This document shows positions 53,396-60,959 of a stretch of 64,000 nucleotides of DNA, one piece after another. Source of the stretch: RECO01 sp050485385 (GTDB taxonomy: Bacteria; Pseudomonadota; Alphaproteobacteria; Geminicoccales; Geminicoccaceae); NCBI GenBank assembly GCA_050485385.1, contig JBJHBG010000003.1:1-64000 (forward strand). The letters are read 5' to 3'. Position 1 is the stretch's first letter, and the number at the start of each line of letters is the position of its first letter. Both the position numbers and the translations under genes were made by a program. The notes under the pieces are model-generated. The model saw only the letters and a list, made by a program, of their open reading frames with translations, was not told the origin of the DNA and searched no databases.

Positions 53396-54277
53396 TCAAT
53401 CGCCGATGAAGATACCCTGGTCGCGGTGCTTGGCACCCGTGACCGCAGCGAAATAGGCGGCAGCGGCGCCGACGGCGAGCGTGGCCGCCACGATGAAGGC
53501 GGCAACGAGACCGGTGACGCGCGCCCGCTCGACCGCCTCGATGGCCGCCTCCCGCGCCGCCTGCACGTCCGTCACCGCTTGGTCGACGCGCGCCTCCGCC
53601 GTCGCCTCGTCGGCGCCGGTCGCGACCGCCACGCGCTCGGCCAGATAGGCGCGGTCGGCGGGCTCGATCTCGCCATCGGCCAGCACGCGGCCGAGGATGG
53701 CCGTCGTCTCGGCGGCATTGCCGTCGTCGACGCCACCCGGCCGCACCACGCCGGCCTCCGGCCGCAGCAGCACCGACACCCGATAGGCGAGGGCGTCGTC
53801 CGCCATCCCGTCGGCCGCGGTGGTGGCAGTCTGAGCGGCGGTGCCCACCGCCGAGCCCAACGCGCCGAGCATCCCGACCGTGCCGCCGGCGGCCAGAACG
53901 GCGGCAACCAGCACGCCGAGGCCCCACACGGCGAGGCCGTTGATCCCGTCACGGATCTCGCGCTCCTCGGCACCCGAATCGTCGGCGCGGCGGCGCATGC
54001 GCCCGGCAACGTAGCCCCCGGCGGCGAAGCTGGAGACCGCCACCCAGACGAACCAGAGGCCGCCCGCGATCATGGCCCATCGGGCCGCCACACCCTCACC
54101 CGGATCGGCCGAGACCAACGACAGGCCCAAGGCAGCGCCGAAGCCCAGCATGACCACGGACACGGCGGAGGCGACGGCCGCCCCGGTGAAGATGGACGGC
54201 CAGTCCGCGTAGGACTGCCGGTCGGTGACGACGACGGTGCTCGCGGCGGGCACGGCCGTGGCCGGATTGTCGATCAT
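53396..54277 (-). CDS. PhnA-like conserved membrane protein
   Basis: 293 residues from the ATG complement 54275-54277 (GGAAGGAAAG upstream). Membrane segments at about 22-48, 58-82, 103-127 and 256-280, with SSFAAGGYVAGRMRRR between the second and third. The segment of about 130-250 is an acidic soluble loop (DGEIEPADRAYLAERVAVATGADEATAEARVDQAV). Similar proteins are labelled PhnA-like in rhizobia; that label does not imply phosphonate metabolism. Probably a stress-related envelope protein. Function unknown. Confidence 0.75.
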   Translation of the reverse strand: MIDNPATAVPAASTVVVTDRQSYADWPSIFTGAAVASAVSVVMLGFGAALGLSLVSADPGEGVAARWAMIAGGLWFVWVAVSSFAAGGYVAGRMRRRADDSGAEEREIRDGINGLAVWGLGVLVAAVLAAGGTVGMLGALGSAVGTAAQTATTAADGMADDALAYRVSVLLRPEAGVVRPGGVDDGNAAETTAILGRVLADGEIEPADRAYLAERVAVATGADEATAEARVDQAVTDVQAAREAAIEAVERARVTGLVAAFIVAATLAVGAAAAYFAAVTGAKHRDQGIFIGD

Positions 54278-54302
54278 GGTGCTTTCCTTCCCCGGCAACG
54301 GC

Positions 54303-54377
54303 TCAGCGAATGCCGACGAACGACAGGATGGCGAGAACGACGACCACGAGGCCGACGAGATAGATGATGCTGTGCAT
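54303..54377 (-). CDS. 24-residue membrane peptide
   Basis: A short gene: ATG complement 54375-54377, stop complement 54303-54305, with AAGGAGAG seven to nine bases upstream. The product starts MHSIIYLVG, has a run of Val/Leu/Ile and ends FVGIR; it is one membrane helix. Similar single-helix peptides (IIYLVGLVVVV) occur beside stress or envelope genes in other alphaproteobacteria. It lies 25 bases upstream of the PhnA-like gene and shares its direction, so it is probably the first gene of that operon. Confidence 0.75.
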   Translation of the reverse strand: MHSIIYLVGLVVVVLAILSFVGIR

Positions 54378-54527
54378 GGTGGCTCTCCTTGCCGGGCCGC
54401 CCGCGCGGGGCGCGGGTGTCGGCCGCATGGTTGGCGTGGGCGCACGGTAACGTGCCCCTCATGAGAAGAACGATGCCCCCGGCGGATCGTTCCGACCGAG
54501 GCGGAATTCACCTCACCGGCCGGCCCC

Positions 54528-55373
54528 TCAGGTTCCCGGTGCCACCTTCTGCAACAAGAGCGTGAGCGCGAAGCCGCCGACGGCGAGGCCGGCGAGTTCC
54601 AGGTTGCCGGTGCCGGCGATCAGCGTCGCATCGTAAAGCGCGATGCCGGCGATCAACGCCACCACGGCACGGGGCACGTCGCCGGGGCCGCGGCGGACGA
54701 GCGTTTTCAGCGCGAAAGCCATCCAGCCGACCATGACCAGCCAGCAGCCGAGCGCGATCGGGTTGCCGGGGGTGAAGCTCGCGGCGAGCAGCACCGGCAC
54801 GGAGAGGACCATCAACGGCCAAACCGCGCCGATCCGGTCGTAGGCCTCCTGCTTCGCGGCGTAGGTCAGCCCGACGACGTAGCAGAACAGACCGATCGCC
54901 CCGAACAGCACGGCCGCGCTGGGGGCGGCCACGACGAGACAGGCAACCAGATAGACGAGGAAGCGGCAGAGCCCCATCAGCAGCGGGCTCAACCTCGTGC
55001 GCTTGTGCCAGAGGTCGTAGGCGACGATGGCAGCGCCCAACGCCACCGCGGCGAGGCCCACGGGCACGCCGAGCGTGAACGCGAGCAGCGTTGCCAGCGC
55101 GAGTTGGAAGAAGCCGAGCAGGAACACGGTCCGGCGGTCGGCCTCACCGGAAGGAATCGGGCGGCGTTGACGCTCCGCCGCATCGATCTCGGCGTCGAAG
55201 GCGTCGTTGAGGAACATGCCGCCGGTGTAGAACAGCGTGAGCGCGAGGAGCAGCATGACGAGGGCGCCGAGCGGCGGCAGCGCGCCCGCCAGCGCCAGGG
55301 CGGCGGCGGCGTTGGTCCAGACCGTCGGCAGGTTGGAGACCCGGCCGAGCACGAGGAGGGTGCGCAGGTTCAC
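54528..55373 (-). CDS. eboC: EboC, UbiA-type prenyltransferase family
   Basis: 281 residues, 7-9 membrane helices. The first Asp-rich motif is NDAFDAEIDAAERQRRPIPSG (UbiA NDxxDxxxD). The second motif region reads YAAKQEAYDRIG and is weaker than in biosynthetic UbiA enzymes. GTG start complement 55371-55373 overlaps the eboE stop (GTGA). Its place after eboD and eboE identifies it as EboC rather than a quinone or haem prenyltransferase. Ebo proteins are implicated in moving a metabolite precursor to the periplasm; the cargo here is unknown. Confidence 0.85.
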   Translation of the reverse strand: MNLRTLLVLGRVSNLPTVWTNAAAALALAGALPPLGALVMLLLALTLFYTGGMFLNDAFDAEIDAAERQRRPIPSGEADRRTVFLLGFFQLALATLLAFTLGVPVGLAAVALGAAIVAYDLWHKRTRLSPLLMGLCRFLVYLVACLVVAAPSAAVLFGAIGLFCYVVGLTYAAKQEAYDRIGAVWPLMVLSVPVLLAASFTPGNPIALGCWLVMVGWMAFALKTLVRRGPGDVPRAVVALIAGIALYDATLIAGTGNLELAGLAVGGFALTLLLQKVAPGT

Positions 55374-56560
55374 GGCGCCAGGCGGTCCTTCACCCAGGCC
55401 AACTCGCGCGCGATGGCGACCTCGACCGGCACGCCCCGATGCGCCTCCGGCAGCACGTCCCACGTATAGGTCTCGACCTCCAGGTGGCGCGTCAGCGGCC
55501 GGCGGCGATGGCGCTCCAGGATGGCCTCCAAGAAGGGCTGCGTGGTGGCGAAGCGCTCCAGCCGCTCGGCGAAGATCGGCACGTGGAAATGGACGCGCCA
55601 CTCCTCGCCGTCGCTCGCCGCCCCGCGCTCCAGCGCCAGCGGCAGGTCGAGATGTCCCTCCAGCGTGCCGTCGGCCTTGCGGGCGATCACCTGGTGCAGA
55701 TAGGTCGGCTCGGCAAAGGCCGCCAAGGCACGGCGCGCCGCTCGGTCGACACGGGGTACGCGGAGCGCCGCCGAGAGCTGGAGCTTGTGGATCGGAATGC
55801 CGGCCGCAGCCAGCGTGTCCAGGCTGGCATCCGCATCCTCGTACTCGACCGCGGCGTGGCAGACGTCGTAGCAGAGGCCGAGATGGCGCGGCAGCGCGCG
55901 AGCGGCCACGTTGCGGTCGACGCCAGCAAGCTCGGCCAGGGTGGCGACCGCCCGTTCCGAGAAGAGATGCCGCTCGAAGAAGGCGACCGTCTCCGCGATG
56001 GTCTCGAGAAAGCAGAAGGGCTCGGGCTCGATGGCGAGCGCCACGGTACGGCCGGTTCGCGCCTCCAGCCTCATGACGTGGGCGACGTGCTGCACCATGG
56101 CGTCGGCCATGACCGACTCGTTGCCCGCGGCCAGGGGCTTGAAGGTGCCGGGCACGGTGCTGAGGCTGGCGAAGCCGCCCTCGGGCAACAGGTCCGCCAA
56201 CAGGTCGGCCAAACGGTTGGTGTAGGCGAGCCGGTGCGGGCTCCGCCAATCGGGCTGGTAGACCTCCGCCTTCACGGCGGTGCCATGAAAGGGGCCGTAG
56301 GGAAAGCCGTTGACGGTCCAGACCTCCAGCCCGTGGCGCTCCAGCAGGGCCTTCAACTCGGCGCGGGCGGCGGGGGCTTCGAGCGCCTCGGCAGCGATCG
56401 CGGCGATCCTCAGGCCGATGCCCATGGGCGCATCGGGCGAGGCCAGCGCCTTGACCTTCGCCACCCGCTCGTCGAGTACGCGGCGAAGCTCGGGCCAGCT
56501 CTCGCCCGGATGGATGTTGCTGCAATAGGCGAGGAGACCCAGCTCACCGCTCAGGCGCAT
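55370..56560 (-). CDS. eboE: EboE, metabolite-traffic TIM-barrel protein
   Basis: 396 residues, ATG complement 56558-56560. LLAYCSNIHPGESWPELRRVLDE at the N terminus is the EboE hallmark; VNGFPYGPFHGTAVKAEVY, LAIEPEPFCFLET (metal Glu), LCYDVCHAAVEYE and HFHVPIFAERL follow a xylose-isomerase-like barrel. It overlaps eboD by 10 bases and eboC by 4. A sugar-phosphate isomerase-like reaction is expected from the fold, but the substrate is not known. Confidence 0.9.
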   Translation of the reverse strand: MRLSGELGLLAYCSNIHPGESWPELRRVLDERVAKVKALASPDAPMGIGLRIAAIAAEALEAPAARAELKALLERHGLEVWTVNGFPYGPFHGTAVKAEVYQPDWRSPHRLAYTNRLADLLADLLPEGGFASLSTVPGTFKPLAAGNESVMADAMVQHVAHVMRLEARTGRTVALAIEPEPFCFLETIAETVAFFERHLFSERAVATLAELAGVDRNVAARALPRHLGLCYDVCHAAVEYEDADASLDTLAAAGIPIHKLQLSAALRVPRVDRAARRALAAFAEPTYLHQVIARKADGTLEGHLDLPLALERGAASDGEEWRVHFHVPIFAERLERFATTQPFLEAILERHRRRPLTRHLEVETYTWDVLPEAHRGVPVEVAIARELAWVKDRLAP

Positions 56561-57762
56561 CGGTCGTCCTGCCGCGCCTTGAGCCAGTGCGCGGCCTGCA
56601 TGACGAGGCCGGCATCGATCGCGTTGACCTCGACGCCGTGGCCCAGGTCCCGCAGCAGCGTTACCGTCAACTCGCCGCCCAAATGTTCCTGGAAGTCGCG
56701 CAGGCCCGCCAGGATCGCCGGTACGCCGTCGGCATCGAGCCGCAGCAGCGCCGGGTTCCACAAGGCAAAACCGAGGGTTTCCAGGAGCGTGACGACTTCC
56801 AGCTCGGCGCCCTCGGGCAGCAGCCCGGCGAGCACCGAATAGCGGGTGTCGAGGGCGATGCCGATGGCGACGGCCTCGCCGTGGCGGACCCGATGCTTGG
56901 TCAGCCCCTCCAGCTTGTGCGCCGCCCAGTGACCGAAGTCGAGCGGACGGGCGCTGCCGGTCTCGAACGGATCGCCACCATGGGCGATCTGGTGCATGTG
57001 CAGCTCGGCGCAGCGGCGGACCATGTAGGCGGTGGCGTCGCGCTCGAAGGCCGCCAGCGGCATGGCCTCGCGCTGGAGCCAGCGGAAGAAGGCCGCATCG
57101 CGGATCAGCGCCACCTTCACCGCCTCGGCCAACCCGGCGATGCGCTCGCGCGCCGGCAGTGTCTCCAGAAAGTCGAGGTCGTTGAGGACGGCCCAGGGCG
57201 GCGCGAAGGTGCCCGCGAAGTTCTTCACGCCATAGACGTTGACCGCGTTCTTGACGCCGACGCCGCTGTCGTTCTGGGCGAGCACCGTGGTCGGAATCCG
57301 GACGTGGCGGACGCCACGATGCGCCGTGGCAGCGGCAAGGCCCACCGCATCCAGCACCGCCCCGCCGCCGACGGCGACCACGTAGGAATGGCGGTCGACG
57401 TGGTGCCGCCACATCGCGTCGTGCATCCGCTCGATGTGGGTCAACTCGCTCTTGATCGTCTCGCCGCCGGGCACGGTGGTGACCGGCGCCGCCAGCTCGA
57501 TCCGCGCAGCATGCGCGTCGGCATAGCGAGCGATCTCGTCGATCAAGTCGGGCCGACCCTGCATCACGCCTTCGTCGACGAACACGAGGCAGCGATGGCG
57601 CTTGGCGGGCTCGCGTCGGCCGAGGGCGTCGACCAGTGCCCCGTTCGCGGGTTCGAACAGGCCACGGGTAAAGACGACGGGGTAGTCGAACGCGACGACG
57701 AAGCGCTGCTCCACGGTGCCGAGCGCTGCGGCCGCGGCGGTGGTCGACGATGGCACGATCAC
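56551..57762 (-). CDS. eboD: EboD, 3-dehydroquinate synthase-like protein
   Basis: 403 residues from a GTG start (complement 57760-57762), GGGGAGGC upstream. NAD-binding VAVGGGAVLDAVGLAAAT, PTTVLAQNDSGVGVKNAVN, metal ligands in GLAEAVKVALI (Glu), DFGHWAAHKLE (His) and RHGEAVAIGIAL (His). Longer than AroB and not next to aroK, which separates it from shikimate synthesis. Begins the eboD-eboE-eboC operon; eboA, eboB and eboF are not in the window. Confidence 0.88.
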   Translation of the reverse strand: MIVPSSTTAAAAALGTVEQRFVVAFDYPVVFTRGLFEPANGALVDALGRREPAKRHRCLVFVDEGVMQGRPDLIDEIARYADAHAARIELAAPVTTVPGGETIKSELTHIERMHDAMWRHHVDRHSYVVAVGGGAVLDAVGLAAATAHRGVRHVRIPTTVLAQNDSGVGVKNAVNVYGVKNFAGTFAPPWAVLNDLDFLETLPARERIAGLAEAVKVALIRDAAFFRWLQREAMPLAAFERDATAYMVRRCAELHMHQIAHGGDPFETGSARPLDFGHWAAHKLEGLTKHRVRHGEAVAIGIALDTRYSVLAGLLPEGAELEVVTLLETLGFALWNPALLRLDADGVPAILAGLRDFQEHLGGELTVTLLRDLGHGVEVNAIDAGLVMQAAHWLKARQDDRCA

Positions 57763-57932
57763 GCTGCCTCCCCTGGCAATGGCGGCCTTGGCGGCACTTC
57801 GCCGTCCTTACCGGGCCGTAACGCCGGAAACCTTAGGCGGACGGATGGGAGCGCGCAACGACCGCCGCCGCACCTTGTCGCGGCCGGCATGCGCGCCATC
57901 TCGTCAGCCATGCGCGGTGGTGGAGACGAACC

Positions 57933-58367
57933 ATGCGGATGGCGTGCGCGGCGGCGCTGGTGGCGCTGACGACGGCGGCGACGGCTTCGGAGTTGGACTT
58001 CAGCTACCAGGGCGGCATGCCCACCGTTCTGGGCACGCTCGAGCGCTCGGTCGCCGCCCACGACGAGCCCAACGGCCTCTACGTCGTCAAGCAGGTGTTC
58101 GACCTGCATAAGCAGGGCTACGCCCTGCGCACCCACGTCGCGGAGATCGCCTGTGGCGACGCCGCGGCGCCGCGGCGGCCGTACATCGTCGCCATGCAGA
58201 TCCTGCCGAGGCAGCCCGCGAGCTTCGCCGCCGCGACGCTGATCGACGGCTTCGTCGAAGTCTACGTCGAGGACGACGCGGGCCGCGTGCGGCTCTATCG
58301 CAACGTCTCGGGCTACGTCATGGCCCAACTGACCGACCGCTTCCGCCCGGCCTGCCCCGCGATCTGA
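57933..58367 (+). CDS. Small exported protein, unknown
   Basis: 144 residues with a signal peptide (MRMACAAALVALTTAATAS; cleavage before ELDF). The mature part has a Cys pair (IACGDAA and RPACPAI) that may form a disulfide and a beta-rich pattern (DGFVEVYVEDDAGRVRLYRNVSGYV). No family recognised. Divergent from eboD with 170 bases between. Confidence 0.65.
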   Translation: MRMACAAALVALTTAATASELDFSYQGGMPTVLGTLERSVAAHDEPNGLYVVKQVFDLHKQGYALRTHVAEIACGDAAAPRRPYIVAMQILPRQPASFAAATLIDGFVEVYVEDDAGRVRLYRNVSGYVMAQLTDRFRPACPAI

Positions 58368-58387
58368 CGGCCTTTGTCAGCGGGCCG

Positions 58388-58545
58388 ATGCTGGCCCTCG
58401 GCATCGGCGCCGCCAGCGGCCCCTTCGCCGCCGACGTGGTCGTGGCCACCGCGGGCGAGCCGACGGTGGTCGTCCACACGTCCGGACCTCGCCCGAGGCG
58501 GTCGAACTGGCCGAGGGCGAGATCGAGCCCGAAGCCGGGCGCTGA
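58388..58545 (+). pseudogene. Possible small exported-peptide gene with frameshift
   Basis: ATG 58388 opens MLALGIGAASGPFAADVVVATAGEPTVVVH, signal-like then beta-like. That frame then turns Arg/Pro-rich. The -1 frame from 58480 to a stop at 58543-58545 reads VRTSPEAVELAEGEIEPEAG, an acidic sequence of gene-like quality. A one-base change near 58478 would join them into about 52 residues. Short and unconfirmed. Confidence 0.25.
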
Positions 58546-58564
58546 CCGTCAACCGCGCCTCTCG

Positions 58565-59788
58565 TCAGCGGCGAAGGGCGTTGGCCACGGCGTCGGTGTA
58601 GACCTGCGCACCCAGTACGATGTCGGCATCGTCGGTGTTCTCGGTCCAATGGTGGCTGATGCCGCCGATCGACGGCACGAACAGCATCGCCGCCTTCATG
58701 ATCCGGGCGAGGTACTGCGCGTCGTGGCCGGCCCCGCTCGGCATGTGGATCGCGGCACCCGGCGCATGCACCGCCGCCGCCTCGTCGATCGCCGCCATGA
58801 GATTCGCATCCATGCGCGCGGGCTTGCTCTGGCTCATCACCTCGAGCTTGGCCGGGCACGGCCCCGCCGCGTCGATCTCGGCGACGATCCGGCGGAGTTC
58901 CGCGTCCATCCGCTCCAGCGTGGCCTCGTCGGCGTCGCGGAACTGGAACAGCACCTCGGCCGCACCGGGGACGATGCTGGGGGCACCGGGGTCGAGCGCG
59001 ATGCGGCCGGCGGTCCAAACGCTGCGCTCGCCCGCCACGGCCGGAAAGCGGCGGTCGATCTCGGCCAGGGTACGCACGGCGGCAAGCCCGGCATCCCGCC
59101 TCCGCCGCATGGAGGTGGTGCCGGCGTGGTTCTGCTCGCCCTCGAAGGTCAGCCGGTACTGCCAGATCGCGACGATGGCGGTGACGACGCCGATCTTCTG
59201 CCCCGACGAGATCAGCGTGTCGCCCTGCTCGATGTGCGCCTCGAAGAAGCCCCGATAGCGGCCGGGCTCGCAGACCACCCGCTTCCGGCCCGCAAGGCCC
59301 ACGTCGGCCAGCGCCTCCCGCAGCGACTTGCCGTGATAGCGGTTGGCGCCTGCGTCGATCTCCGCCTCCTCCAGGATGCCGAGGAACGACTTGGAGCCCA
59401 GGAACGAGCCGTAATGGCCCTCCTCGTCGCAAAGGGCGATCACGTCCACCGCGCAGTCGGCGAAGGCCGAGTCCTCGGCGATGGCGCGGGCCGCCTCCAG
59501 GCCATAGATCACGCCCAAGGCCCCGTCGAGCCAGCCGGCATGGTTCTGGCTTTCCAGGTGCGAGCCGGTGAGGATCTTGGGTCCTGGGGCTTCGCGGCGG
59601 CCATAGACGTTGCCGATGCCGTCGATGGCGGCATCGAGCCCCGCCTGCTGCATGCGCCCGACCAGCCACTGCCGGGCGGCCATGTCCTCGGCCGAAAAGG
59701 TCGGCCGATGCACGCCCGTCTTGTAGGCGCCGATGCCGCGCAGGTGCGTCAGGTCGCCCAATACGCGGGCAGGATCGATCCGGGGCAA
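58565..59788 (-). CDS. M20-family amidohydrolase (N-carbamoyl amino acid / allantoate type)
   Basis: 407 residues from a TTG start (complement 59786-59788) with GGAGGA upstream. Metal and catalytic motifs: GSHLESQNHAGWLDGALGV (His, Asp), DEEGHYGSFLGS (Glu-Glu), EAHIEQGDTL (His) and PSGAGHDAQYLARI (His). NHAGTTSM marks the dimerisation/substrate domain of Zn/Mn carbamoylases. It hydrolyses N-carbamoyl amino acids or ureidoglycolate-type substrates. Stand-alone gene; the substrate is not clear. Confidence 0.92.
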   Translation of the reverse strand: MPRIDPARVLGDLTHLRGIGAYKTGVHRPTFSAEDMAARQWLVGRMQQAGLDAAIDGIGNVYGRREAPGPKILTGSHLESQNHAGWLDGALGVIYGLEAARAIAEDSAFADCAVDVIALCDEEGHYGSFLGSKSFLGILEEAEIDAGANRYHGKSLREALADVGLAGRKRVVCEPGRYRGFFEAHIEQGDTLISSGQKIGVVTAIVAIWQYRLTFEGEQNHAGTTSMRRRRDAGLAAVRTLAEIDRRFPAVAGERSVWTAGRIALDPGAPSIVPGAAEVLFQFRDADEATLERMDAELRRIVAEIDAAGPCPAKLEVMSQSKPARMDANLMAAIDEAAAVHAPGAAIHMPSGAGHDAQYLARIMKAAMLFVPSIGGISHHWTENTDDADIVLGAQVYTDAVANALRR

Positions 59789-60003
59789 GGCAAGTCCTCC
59801 GATGCCAACAGCACTCCCCGTCGGCTATCCCGTCCCCGACCGGCGGTCAAATGCGGCGCTGCACGGCTGGCACGCGGACGTCCCGGTGGTTCGACGGCCT
59901 CGCCAAGGCTGCCTTTTCGATCGGCGAACCACCGTTGACCTCTCGCCGGATGTTTGGTCCGATCTCCGCCTCTTCTCGAGCGTGAAATCGTCGGGGCCGT
60001 CGG

Positions 60004-60462
60004 TTGAGCAACATCAAGCAGATCACTGGAAACATCGGTCTTTATCATGTGGCCCGCGAGCTTTCGCTGGTAGGGTGGAACGTGATGCCGACCGTTCGAA
60101 ATGCGCGCGGCGCCGATCTCTATGCCGTGTCGGAGGACGAACGAACGATACATCCTGTTCAAGTCAAAACTCATAGTGGACGACCAGAGGACACGTCCCT
60201 CGGCCGGCATCCCGAAAAACTTGTTACACCTTGGTGGATCATTGTTGTTTTTGCGCGGACTGCGAATATTTGTAGCTACGTAATTCACCTGGATGAGTTA
60301 CTCGAACTCGCCACACAAGATCCCGGCACCCGATCCGAAAAGCCCGAACACGAAAGAACGTTTTGGCTTCACCGGAAATTTTACACACCCGGTCATGAGA
60401 GCGAGACGAAAGCAGCGCACAACGCTTGGCATCGCCTTGGCGAACCACGACCGATTGCGTAG
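60004..60462 (+). CDS. PD-(D/E)XK-fold nuclease-like protein, low GC
   Basis: 152 residues from a TTG at 60004. GLYHVARELSLVGWNVMPTVRNARGADLYAV, then HPVQVKTHSG: the Asp in GAD and QVK form a PD-(D/E)XK core. The later WWIIVVF and TFWLHRKFY match a family of orphan genes often found in accessory islands. Base composition is near 50 percent GC with codons such as TTA and AAA, unlike all neighbours, so recent transfer is likely. No restriction or methyltransferase partner is nearby. Confidence 0.7.
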   Translation: MSNIKQITGNIGLYHVARELSLVGWNVMPTVRNARGADLYAVSEDERTIHPVQVKTHSGRPEDTSLGRHPEKLVTPWWIIVVFARTANICSYVIHLDELLELATQDPGTRSEKPEHERTFWLHRKFYTPGHESETKAAHNAWHRLGEPRPIA

Positions 60463-60959
60463 CGGATCACCACTTCCACATCGTGCCACCGATTCCGGGC
60501 GGATCCGCGCAATCCCCCGCACGCCATCGAAGACAGCACGCCAATGGCCACTCCGAGCCGTTTGCGGAACGGGGGTGCGAGGGGCGTGCCCCTGCCTGCC
60601 TTGCGTCATCGAAACTAGGATCTTGCGCCTATCCATTGTAGCTTCTGATGGTCGGTGGGCGCGTGGCGGCGAGGCGAAAAAGCGAAGAATCAAAACGAAC
60701 CGGGAGGGGCCTTTTCGATTTATTTTTTAACTCGTTAGCCGATTTCGACAGGAGCCGGCTTCGCTCGTTGGCAATGCCCATGTCCTGATCGTGGGGCCAA
60801 CGTCGCCGATGCTGGTGGGGTGACGCGCGGGGCGTCCGGGTACGACTGCGGCGCCGCCCGCGCCCGTTCCTTGTGACGCAGGGGCCGCTCTGCTAAACCC
60901 ACGGCACTTTTGCGGCAGTGCCGCAACAACCGCGGCAACAACGAAGGTGGCGCCCCGCT
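60463..60959 (+). other. Region before gyrA, no gene
   Basis: About 500 bases. The first 250 continue the lower-GC character of the transferred gene, with a short AGGGGC/GCCCCT repeat at 60580-60593 and an A/T-rich patch at 60718-60732. It must hold the gyrA promoter; a palindrome at 60910-60926 is listed separately. Confidence 0.5.
60910..60926. promoter_or_regulatory. Palindrome in the gyrA leader
   Basis: TTGCGGCA-G-TGCCGCAA, a perfect 8-bp inverted repeat around one base, 34 bases before the TTG start chosen for gyrA. It looks like a protein-binding dyad, with a partial second copy at about 60931. It contains the GTG at 60918, which is therefore less likely to be the true gyrA start. Confidence 0.45.

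Noticed and set aside
56551..57762. Shikimate-pathway AroB
   Set aside because: Overlap with EboE and EboC and absence of aroK point to the Ebo-specific family.
60293..60730. Gene in the 145-residue frame before gyrA
   Set aside because: Overlaps the nuclease-like gene, starts without a ribosome binding site and has mixed, non-conserved composition; the opposite-strand frame is equally poor.
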